In this document: one piece after another, positions 19,201 to 31,200 of the stretch
Position numbering within the stretch: the stretch's first letter is position 1
Layout: the number at the start of each line of letters is the position of its first letter
DNA from: Nautilus pompilius
Lineage: Eukaryota > Mollusca > Cephalopoda > Nautilida > Nautilidae
Assembly: GCA_018389105.1 (NCBI GenBank)
Contig: JACATO010000606.1
Coordinates: 248,001 to 312,000, forward strand
Direction: 5' to 3'
DNA: 64,000 nucleotides
Position numbers and translations under genes: made by a program
Notes under the pieces: generated by a model
What the model saw: only the letters and a program-made list of their open reading frames with translations
Database searches by the model: none
Told to the model about the DNA's origin: nothing

Positions 19201-22200
19201 TCATTATTATTACTAATATTTATTTTTATTTTTTAGAGAGAAGAACAGTTAAATGTAAACAACAGCAATTTGGCACATTAGACAGCTCAGCTTCATGGGC
19301 AGTGGCACACTGTGGGCATCAAATTTCAGCCAATCAGAAGTAAGGATGCCCTTCACTAGTTTTAATTGGCTAACGTATGTTTTTGTTGTTGTTTTTTGAT
19401 GACCTCAGTCAACCCCATCCTCCTAAATTAAATATTATATATATCCTTACTACCAGGAAAAAAATGCTACCACCTGCCATCCACAGTGCACATTAGCACA
19501 AATTATTTCTCTATTCTGGTTCCAGTTAATTCAATGAAAAAATTTATTTGCACTTACAAATATTTCCGTCCATTTAAAAGTGGGGGGGGGATGGAATTTA
19601 AGCAAACCTTCCCATGATGCATTGCAAACAAAAAAACTTGTGAACTTTCCAAAACTACCTGGCTACCTCAGATTTCATTTGACGCACTGTTTACTATTAC
19701 ATTCTCCATCTCTCCCTCTTCCCATCTCTCTCTCTCTCATCAATGCCATTTACCATCATCTCTCTCCTTTACCAAGTTTTTCTATTAAAACTAACGCAAA
19801 TGAAAGTAGACGGCCGAGGGAGGTGTGGTGACCTACACGAGGTCCTGCTGTTTTCCACGCATAGCAGTTCGTGATGACTCCTGACTTCTACACTAACCAG
19901 GCTGCGGAAAGGTGGAACTTACAAAACAATCCGGTTAACTCTTGCTGAACAGAAGAACAAAAGATTACAAGTAGTCTGTCCCGCGTGTTTTTTTTAAGCT
20001 TAAATTGAAAAAAAAAAGAAGAAAGAATGATAAAGAAATAAACAGTTTTCACCCAGAATTAAAATAGTGCGATTGCGATAAAATTGGCAACAGAAACAGG
20101 TTAAACAAAAATATTTTGTTCTAGGGGAGATAACTGCGTTACCAATTAAACAGTGAACAACATTCCCTCTGACCGGAGGCATACCTTAAACTTTAGGAGG
20201 AAGTATTGCTCGAAGGTAGGATGAATGAGTTTCATCAGCTCGCTAGCGATTCCCGAACATTCGGAAACGCAGAATATTTTCACGGCTACCTCGGTTCCAT
20301 CTTGCAGAAAGCCCAGCACCGTAGGATGGCCACTGAAGGAGAAATTTGGAAATCTGTTTATAATGAAATCGTTGTCGATGCTGCTCCCTACGTGTTGTAT
20401 TAGTTAGGTGTTTTAGGGGCCTAGAGCAGCTCAAGTTAGACAACTGTATCCTTTAAAAATTGATTTTTGGGGGCCTACAGCAGCTCAAGTCGGACAGATC
20501 TTTCAAATGACCTGGCTACGATCTTGGGTGTTAACGGATCTTTAAGAGAAGACAGAGATTAGTGCACAGCGGTCTCAGTGGAGGTTGAGCTGCCCGGAAA
20601 CCTTTGCTGAAGAGAAGCAACCAAACGGAAAGGTGAGATGGGCAGCAGACATAAAACAGGGGGGAGGCCAAACCTGAGAGAAGGTGGACTTTACAGATGA
20701 GTTAAGTTTCAATGGTTTGGCAATAGTCAAGAGCAATTTACTGGAAGTCCAACGGATACAGTGGAGCTTGGGGGTGGGTCGATGGTGCCGAATATTAGCC
20801 AATAATGTCGGAGAATTGCATAAAATCGAAGGTATACCGATTGCCGACAGGTGTAGGAAAAATGTTCATTAATTATACCATCCCCTCGGGAAGACATCTC
20901 ATTGGGTGGGGATTCATCTTCCAACTTGACAGTGCCCCCCAAGCATACAGTCGACTTGGTGAAAACTATCTGGAACGTAAGGAGGCTGACGGACCACAAA
21001 AGATGCCCTGACCTGCCCGACGCCCAGATCTGAACATCACTGAGGCTATATGGAGTTACACGGATACGGAGAACGTCAAACAGCAACCAGACGCCCTGGA
21101 TGAATTGTGGGAAGTGCTCCAGAATATCTGGAACATCAATCCACGGCCATACACTGATAACTTGTCTGGGGAGCATTAAACGAGGTGTCAAGCTCTGCAT
21201 AAAGCACAGGGCCCACCTACCAAGTATTAATGCACTGTACATTGCAATGATTTCGTTTCTTGTATATTTTCCGTAATAATGGATCTTGTGTGTATTATAA
21301 ACGTCTCCCGGCTGTATTCACACATTATTTATGCACATCCTCTGTTTGTTTCCATAATTATGTCTGTGTGGCACACAGACTAATGGGCTATAATTCTCAG
21401 ACAGACACAACTGCGGTGCGAAATTAATGCCACAAGAGTTCGTTATATCCGAGTTACAAAAGTAAAACATTAAATAATGGAAAAAATTACACATTTGGTT
21501 ACACAGGATGGGACCCCCCTCTTTTCCTATCGGATTATTGGGTCATATTTTCTTTTATAGTCCTGTCAATCAAGGAACGGAAATATCGGCATATGCTGAA
21601 AGACGGGTTCGTGCCATAACTGAAAGGAAGGGCCATTACTGCGGCTTCAAGAGGACGGGCGTCAGTACATAATGCATTAGCATCCGTGACTTCTCGGATG
21701 ACAGCTTTCCAAACAGACGGGTCCCCTAGAGTGACCTCCAGCTGTGACAATTCACCGTTTGGCTACGTAAAGGAGATCGTGGCAACAACAGAGACGAACT
21801 GAGGACTGCTGCTGGGCTGAGGAGGAATGACTTCACAGAGGACTTGGCGCCACAACCTTGTGTCGCGACAGCGATGGCACCATCATCCATCTACTGGACA
21901 CAGATTAGGTGAGAGTGGAAGGCTTAAGGACCACTCTGCCAAAAAGGAGTTCCTTATGCGTAATCACCAGCAGGTTTGCGCAACAAAAAAAAAAGCCGTT
22001 ATGCTACAGAGCTTTCTGTTAAATGGAATTCTGCAGGCCAGAGTTTTAAGAAGAAACCAGTTTTAGACTTAGAAATGTGAACGTGTTATGCTCGTCGTAT
22101 TAAAGTTTGTCTGGTTTCATTCAAGTAACTAAACAAAACAATTTTATTATACAAGAACTTTTGCTGGGTTTGGGTTTTACTAGAATAAATTTCTTGGGAA

Positions 22201-25200
22201 AGGAAAAAAAAACGAAGAATGATTTGCTTAAGGAGGCGGGAAGTCGAGGGAGGCAGTGAGAGAGGGAGGGAGAGATGTTTACGCGTGTGATAAACTAGCA
22301 TATTTACTTTGGATTGAGGATGTAGTCGGATAAGTTCAGTGGCAGTATTATGTTGTTTATTTGACGCCGCATACAGGCTGCTGCCGAGTTTATCTGCTCC
22401 AGGTAGCTCCTCCAGCGCTTACTCTTCGGAACCCAAGACTTGATGGGACTGGCCGATTTGAACTTGAACATGGTCAGGGTTATTTCCTGGAGCAGCTTGT
22501 TTTGCTCGGCCGTCGACAGCCCCGCCGTGGAGCCGTGCTCCCTGTACACGCACGGGGCGGCGTGCCCGTTGTGGATGTTGTTCAGAATCGTCTCCAGGTT
22601 AGACGGCGTCGCTAGACAGGGCAGGATCTGCGGGCACACTATGGAGAACTCTCGGGCCAGGTCCTGGGACACCTTCCCTCCGAGGCAGGAGAGGTAGTAG
22701 AAAGCGTCGTGCCCGAAAACGGAATTCAGATCGGATTTTTCCAAGTACCGCTTCACCTGCTGGATCCGTACGTTGTCCAGTGGGTAGTCGGAGTTTACCG
22801 TCGCCCGGCTCGGCTTCGGCGGTCTGCCGCGGCGGAGGTCCGACGACAGGGGCGAGATTACGCCTGGGTGGAAACCATGCTTGTCAGCGCCGCTGTCTTT
22901 CTGGTTGGGGAAATGGGTGCCGGTGTTGATGATTAGCGAGGGTTTGAAGGACTGGTCGTGCTTGTATCCGGTGCCCAGGTGCGAACTACACGCCGGATCA
23001 GGTAAATGGCTGTGCCTGAGCAAACCGTTATCACAGGTATTCGAGTTTGCTTCTCTGTAACGAAGTGAGACCTGTTTGTGCGCTAGGCTGGGCTGGGTCT
23101 CCTGGCTCGAAACAGTATAACCCAGACAACCAGAGCTTGTCATTTTTATCGGCTCCATCCTCTCCGAGCTGCGAACCATCGGCTGGACCGACGCGTACGG
23201 TAAATTATGGGTCTTTCGATAGTTCGCAGTTTTGATTTCTGATTTCGGCCTCCTGTCGCCATTCTTTGCCGAGTCCGGTTCCATCGTCTTCCCTTCCCCG
23301 CTCTCGGCCGCTGGCTGCTGCGGGTGGCCGGGCGGATCGTTTCCGCGGCCCGCCTTTCCCTCTTCGTAATTCCTTTGGATGATTTTCAGAAGCCTGGATT
23401 TCATCTTTGGAATTTGGTCGAGGTGGGGCAGCGGGATGTTGAGGAGGTAGTTGGGGTAGTCGGAGTCCCTGAAACTCGCCCTATCGGAGACCGGTCCGGT
23501 GACGATGATGCTCGAGTCCTCCAGTTTCCCCTCGGCGTTCTCCAGCTCGAACTCCAGCCTGTCGTCCGTCCCGTCGTGTATGGACGGCATGTAGAAGGGC
23601 ACGCTCTTGGAGGCGTGCGCCGCCTCCGCTGTGAGTTGCTTCCCCTTTCTGTCCTCGCTGCTCTTCGCGCTTCCCCTGTCCGCGCCCGCGGAGAGCTCAG
23701 CAGGATCCGCCTGCGCCGGGCTCGCGCCCGCTTCGGCGGCGGATCGCTTACCTTGGTTCGGCGCGGGGTCTGGGGCGACGCAGTTCCACCAGTCGCAGCA
23801 AACGACGCCATCGCCGCAGCGCTGCGCCTCCTCCTCCGGGACGTCCACGCTGGAGCCGAGGCTCTCGCACGACTTGCTGTCGAGGACGAAGGCCGGGATG
23901 GGCGGCACTTTTTCCTGCATGCTGCTGCTGAGACAAGGGAACTCGAAATCGTACTGTTTGGTCTCGTGCAGCTTCGCCGGGACGGCCGTCCTCTTCAGGG
24001 GCATCTCCGGGTTCGACTTCGTGTCGGCTCGAGCGATATCGGCCCAGGACATGGAGCCAACTTTGGCCGGAGACCTGGCATCCGTCCTCCCCTTGGTCAG
24101 CAGACTCGGTCTGTTCGACACCATTTTACTATTGAGGTTCTGCGCGTTTTGCGTTTTTGTAAACCGCTCCTTCTTCTTCGCTTTGGCGTTGCTCTTCTTC
24201 GCTTCCACTTTCACCCACTGGGGGGCGCTGGCGCTGTTCTCGGCGTGGATGGACGGCTTCTTTCGATTGGACAACGCGCCGAACGAGTAGAGGTTGTCCT
24301 GCATGTGAGAGAGATAGATGCCCTTCAGGCCGAGAGAGTCCGGGCCGTCCGAGGAGACGCCGGCGGATGCGGCGAACTTCCCGGCCGCGGACTTCGCCTT
24401 GTGCATTTTCAAGTCGGCTCTGGACGTGTGGGAGGGGCCGACGGGTTGGGCGGAGGACGACTGCAGGTATTCCTTCTTGGCGAGCTCCAGGTCCTTCACG
24501 GCGCTGTTCACGTACTTGGACAGATTTGCTATGTTTTGCGTCTTCAGTCGCTGGTCCCGCTGCCGCTTCTGCCTCTTCTTCTCCCGCTTCTTCTCCCGCC
24601 GCTCTTTCTCCCGCGTCTCGCTTTTCAGGAGGTCCGCGATGTTCTGCTCGCGGTGGCGCAGGTGGAGTGAGTCGAAGAAGTCCACGAACTGCCGCCACAT
24701 GTCGGCGACCCGCGCCTTCATGTGCGGGCGCTCGAACAGGCACGAGACGCAGTGAGCCTGTTCTCTGTAGAACTGGACGAACGGCAGGAGCTTCGCGAAG
24801 TTTCTCTCCACCCAGCTCCGGCTGGGGTCGGACTGGCCCAGGGTCAGCACGGGCATGAAGCTGGCGATGGCGCACACCGTGTCCCCGTTCACTCTGTGGT
24901 CTTGGTGCCGCTCCATCGCCTCCAGCACGAACTCCGGGCCCTTGGCCTGAGTGAACTGGTTCACGTGCCTCTCCTTGATGTCGCCCACGTTCTGGACGAA
25001 AATCCGCGCGCACAGCACGCACACGTACGAGACGATCTCGCAGTTGGCGATGTACTTCTGGTCTATACCGAGGATGCTGGCGATCACCTTGTGTCTGAGA
25101 AGCAGTTCCTGGTACTCTGGTTTGTTGTCGAATTCCAGGAAGGTCGGCAGAAGGATGTCCTCGTAGTATTTGTCAACGTCCGACGCTTGGACGGCAGGGT

Positions 25201-28200
25201 ACCGCAACAGTTCCACGCGAGACTGGACAAAAGAAAAATGAGAGCCTGGCTGTGACAAGATACCGTTATCTCAGTTGTTCTCGTCGTCATCGCGTCCCCC
25301 TAACCCAGGGGTCACCAAACTACGGCCGGATCAGGCCCGCCGACGGTACTTGCATTTGTGAAAAAATGTTTGGTGACCCCTGCCCTAACCCAACCCACGA
25401 CACCGCCGAGACAAAAGTGTCCAATGTACTTGGCTCCCAATGAATCACACAAGCAAACAAGATCTCCTACTACCGATGTCCCCTCTGGGAGGAAAGAAGG
25501 GAAAATTGGTCCACACTGCCACTGTGCCCCCCCAACCGCTCTCGCACCTGTTAATTTATTCCGTCCATTCACCTAAAGTAAAGCCGGAGAGTGGAGGAAA
25601 CCCACACCTACTGAACAATAGCGAAGCGAACCCCCTGCCAGTGAGGTAAAATCAAACCACTTCTGTTTATCTTTTTTTACTGTTGTTTCTACCTATTACT
25701 TTCCGCCGTCAGCATCACCTTTACCTTGATGTATTGCTCCGCCTCCTCCACGGACAGCCGGTCTAGGAGGTAGTTAAACACTTTATCTTTCTCCCACTGG
25801 ATAGCTTTGCAGATGGCCGTATTTCCATACTGTAAAACAAAAAAAAAACACACACACAAAGATGGAAGATCACCCCTAATTCACCCATTTTTTAAGGTAT
25901 AACCTACTGAAGCGTTCGTGCACAATAGAATTTACTGGCCGCTCAGTCAGCAGGACGACAGCCAGAGTTGGGACCTTAACTGTACGAGCTACTGTGACGC
26001 GCATGGAGCTTTTGTGGTCTCCTCGACCGGAGAGCTAAGGCTTTTGTGGTCTCCTCGACCGGAGAGCTAGGGCGTCCTAAAATATTCCTATTAAGCTGTT
26101 ATTTAAAAAAAAAATGTTTTTTTTTACGTTATCGAAAGACTTTTCTTCAAGGTTTGTAGACTGGGAAGAAATGCTGGCGATTGTGACGTGGTTATTAGGC
26201 GCGAGAATAGTCAGTAAACGGTATCGGAGAGCTAAATGTTTGGAGACGACGACGACGACGACACTCACGTAGTCCTCCTGGAGTACGCAGCTCTTTGAGC
26301 GCAGAAATTCGACGGTCTTCATGTCGCCTGCGGAGGCAGCCATCATTAAAGGAGTCTGGCCGAGCTGAAACGAGAACAGGTGCAGGCCAACGTGCGTTCA
26401 AAATGAAAGAAAACCCAACTATAGTTAACGATGGCCTCCTCTCCCCACGAAAAACCGATGGAAGACAAGTGACAGGCAGAGAGGAGGAGGCGGAAGTTCA
26501 TTAGATGAGAAACCAAAAAAAAAAAAGGAAGCAAACAGTATTAATTCATTTCGAGCGATAGCGACTGGCAGAAGACCGCGTAAACACGGTATTTACACGG
26601 ACATTAAACATGAAACAGGGTAAAAGTTACATGAGGTAAATATGACCTTCCTTCCAGTGAAGTGTCTATTATATTCTCTAGTCGGTAGCTGGAGGCTTCA
26701 CTGCGAGAGAATTGAAGAACAAGAAGCTACATTAACTGGACGGGGGGGGTATAATAATTCCCGAACTTTAGTGGAAATCCATTAGTCACATACCGAGTCG
26801 CAGATATTGACCGAGGCTCCGTTGTCCAAAAGAAACTGAACGCACTCCTTCCAGCCCCGCTTGGCTGCTAGGTGGATCGCTGTTGCCCCACTCTACAAGA
26901 ACAACGACAGCAAGAAGCGTCACATTTAGAATTCGATGGCCATCTGGTCTTACCTACTTTCTCTCTTTCAACAACCACAGATAATATTCTTCAGGCCGTG
27001 GAACTCATTCAGCACATTTAAGAAAAAAAACTAAAACAATAACAGTTTTTTTGATGATGTGTAAAAACAAAGTGGTGAAGAAAATGGTTAGCGAGCTAAG
27101 CAGTTTCATTTACGAGGTTCCGTGCACCTGAGGCCTGACCGACGGGCTTCGAAGACGTTTTGGTCGGAGATTTCGACTTATGCTACTTCTCCAGGCCTCT
27201 TCCTTAACTTTGCCTAAGCCAGAGTATTGGAAGCCTTCTAGTGTCCAGGTGATTGTGAGCTGGAAAGTTCAGCCTGAGCAATTGTGGTTGGACCAGCTGT
27301 GAGTCGGGAGAGGGTGTAGACGGTATTAGATTTCGTTTAGTAACCTGTCGCCATAACCAAGACGAATAAGGGTTCGCCTGCGTCCACTGTGGAGTGAATA
27401 CTGGTGTTTCACGAGAATGTATGAAATCAGGGAGTAGGAAGTCCCCTTGGTTTTTATACAAGACGAGGCGGCAGTAGACAAAGATGCTATTGGAGTAAGC
27501 CGAGAAGGCCGACACCCTCATAAAACTGAAGCGGCTGCGAATCCTCCTTCTTTTTAAATGTCACCTGGTTATTTACCTGGAGTTCTGTAAACTTACAATT
27601 GGTCCACTCACAATCATCCAGAAATGCGCGGTTTTAGCACGTATCCACCATCTATGTCAGTCGATAAAATTACTACCAACAAAATAACTGAGGAAACGTT
27701 TCCATATCAGAGAACATTTTGTGTTTGTAAAGGAGGACCCGATCTCCTCCACCTCACGTGTAAATGAAGAGCTCATAGGACACGGCTGGCTGCACTCAGG
27801 GCGGTTACGGAGCCACCCTCGAGGTTAACACACACCCACACACAATCCGGAGCAAATTAACGGTGCGTTTATGAACGCATTAAGAGTCCCTGTACTATCA
27901 GTGCATCTGCTGAACTCTTCAGTGTTAGAAAAGAACAAACAGTGTCGGCAGATGAAACAGATCTGGTGGACGTAACCGCGCGGTTACTCGTGTTTCTACT
28001 TTGCTCCGGAGACACCAGGTAAGAAGCGGGACCGCATTATAGCGACAGGTATTTTTTTTTGACGGTCCCAGCAAAACGTGCGGGGGCGATTCCTAACGAA
28101 AATGTGGCAGTGATAAACACGTGGCTTATCATGATGTTTTAGCATCCATTATCATTCCCTCAGATGTAGTTTTTCCCCGTCATACGACGACCTGTAGCAA

Positions 28201-31200
28201 CCGGACGTGACGTAGGTCGTTTGTTTGTCACGTCCGGGACACGTGTCATCACTAAGCATGTATTGTTTGTAAGGTTACAATGCGGAGATGTGTTTTTATA
28301 TAATACTGCTACTCATAATAATATTAATAATAATAATTACGGAGTTTGCGTGGTTTATGTTGGTGCAATACTTGCGCAACAGATTCAGCACGCTAAAGTC
28401 CAGCGTCTTCACAGCTATCATCAGGGGCGACATCCCATCCTGTTAACGAGAAATGAAACCACGTGATCGGATCTATTCTTCAAGCTGAGAGTAAACGGAC
28501 GGGGGATGTGGAAGGGAGAAAAAAAAATAAGCAAGAGGAGAACATGGTGCGCTAATTTTCGTGTGTAGAGTCTGTGACAGAAGACAAAGGCGGATCTTAA
28601 GGTGTTTCTAACATTACGTTCAGAGTTGTGCTTTTAGTTTGGGAAAGGAGAATCGTTCGTTGTTCTGCGCTAAAAGCCGCCATCCTTCATTAATACGGAC
28701 CGGCTGTTTGTGGTGTGAGCACCATAATGCGGCAACGTGTCCGGGTACTAACTGTTCGCCATACCTACTACGCTGTCATGCGGTAAGTGTTAGTGTACTA
28801 ACTGTTTGCGATACCCACATTGTTCTGTACTGATACGCTAGCTCCGTGTGCTAGCAACATCGTTGCAACATTCACAAACTGTCCTTGAATAGCTGTCATC
28901 AGTGGAGTGTTTCCATCCTGAAATAAATATTGAGATAAGACAAATAGCGTATATACTCTATGAACGTGTCGTCGTCATCATCACCACCAGGGACATGAAG
29001 ACTCCGCGCGTGCGACAGGTACACGCCAAATAACGTATCACCGACACAACCCTAACCTCTTCTACCGTTTTATTTAGAACATAAAGCTTAATATTCCCGA
29101 TTTTTTATTAAAAAAAAACGTTGCCGAGTCTGCGCGCTCTCAAAATTGTAAGGAATGAAAACACACTGTAAAGCGACACAGGTGTCGCAAGAGTGATCAC
29201 GCAGAGTTCCCAGACCGGACCGGTAGCGCTGTTAGTCGGTTGGCCTCTCCCCCCCCCAAAAGTCGGTTTACTACCTTCTTCTGCGGCACGCGCTTAGCGT
29301 CACTCAGCATCAAAAGCTTTCACCTGGAGGATAAAGTTAAAAGAGAGAGAGAGCATGAAATAGAAGGTGGCAGACTCACCGAAGTGTTTCTTTCATTCAC
29401 GTCGGCACCGGCTTCTATTAGGTTCTTGACTCCATCCAGGTGCCCTACACTGGAAAGCACAGTTAAGGGAGTCATCCCGAACTGAGAGAAAACAGAGAGA
29501 AAGAAAGTCGGGATAACACGCAGCACCAGCGGGGAAGAAGTCTACCCAAAGAAAGCTGTTATCCAGAAAACAGTTTCGAGCCTATACAGCCATTGGTCTG
29601 CCTCTCGGTCCTATCTTGTAATTATTATTATTATTTATTTTTTTTTTTTTTTACGACGGAAAAATTAATTGGAATGCTGATTGGAAAGACAGTCTGTAAC
29701 TGGAAAAAGAAAAAACAAAGTCTAAATTTTGTCGTACAACATGGAATATTTCACACATCGCCTGTGGGGCGGTCGTTCTTTGTCTTTACAATTAGAAACT
29801 ATTGTCCTCCTCGATGTTGCAGTAAGTTTCACTAATTTAGATGTTATTTCTGCACGGAGCGTTGTCAAGGTGCTGGCCAATAAGAACCCAACACCGGATA
29901 CCAGCCTTGAACTGGATATCGAAGACACTGCGAATAAAACTGCCCCCTGTCGGACATATCGGCAAGTATTCGTTAGCACCGGTAGACGATCTTCCTAGAC
30001 AATCGTACATTGGAAAGCACCACCCGACTACTTTTTTATAGTCGTATACCGAGAAACATCGAAACGCACATCACGCGTCGATATTATATGATTTCATTGC
30101 ATATGGCAAAGGTGAGAATTGTCTGTCACAGGTGAGAGCGTCGCAGTATTTGAGAGGTGTGTCTACCACGAACAAACGGCAGTGAACACGAACACACACC
30201 TTCTTGTCGAGAAATACCATATATCATCTCCATTCGTGATACGCCGTGGTGCTATACGTGGCGGTCCATGTGAATACCATTGCTAACACAATGACAAACA
30301 CGTCTGTGTTCCGTTATAGGGGGAATGCATGGCGCCAGCCGGAAGGTAACGGTTTGTCGTCTAAGACCATTGTGTCGCGAAACCTTCTCAATAGATAGGT
30401 GTGGTCAAAATAGTACACAATAAAGACATCGCTGCTTGGAGCACAATGGAGCCTATTGCAAACTGAATGTGCTCAAGACAGCGCCGACTTTCGTTGCCTT
30501 TTACTCAGCGCGAGTCCTTTTGCTTGCTTAACCCTTTTCCTGGAGTATAATTTTAAGCATCCCACTTTAATAGTTATTTATTCGGTTGCTATTTCCGTTC
30601 GTGTTTCACTGGCAAGTCCAGTGAGTCCACACGTTACCAGGTCCGTATTCCGTTATGTAAACGCCTCCGTGCGCTATCATATGACGTATCGCGGTAACCA
30701 CTTTTGAAAAAGCAGTTTGAATAATTTAAAATTATTATTATTACAATTTTAGAATTTTTACAAATGTTGCCTTTAGCTGCGAAATGGCTAAAGGGGGGGG
30801 ATGAAAGGCGAATAACACAGTAAACTTCCAATTAATGCCACAAAAAAGTTAGACCGCGTCTAGATGGGACGATGGCAGTCGGCGGCTGGGGGGCAACTGA
30901 GATAGTAAAGAGAAAATAATGGAATTCGGAAAATTGCGTACACATATTTAAAACATCTTTCTAAAAGAAAATGGTTTATTATAATTTATGACACCGCCGC
31001 AGCAGAAGCATCTACAAAACACCAGATAAGCCGAGATGCCCATTCGTGTGTTAAGGCGATGCTACCAAGTGATTACTCACCAGCTTTTTGCATCGCTCAT
31101 TTATAATTTCCAGAGAATTCTCCTTCAGGCTCTGCAGCAGGAAGGCGATCGCCTTCTTCCACACGGGGGTGACTTTCTCCAGCCGGTTGAAGGGCGGGGG

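Noticed and set aside
20727-21242. 171-codon minus-strand frame
   Set aside because: The plus strand carries the Tc1 transposase motifs; this frame is its shadow.
23324-24670. 448-codon open frame on the plus strand
   Set aside because: It lies antisense to the ARM/linker exon of the RNase L-like gene; the long frame is a by-product of GC-rich codons, with Leu/Val/Arg-rich content and no family motif.
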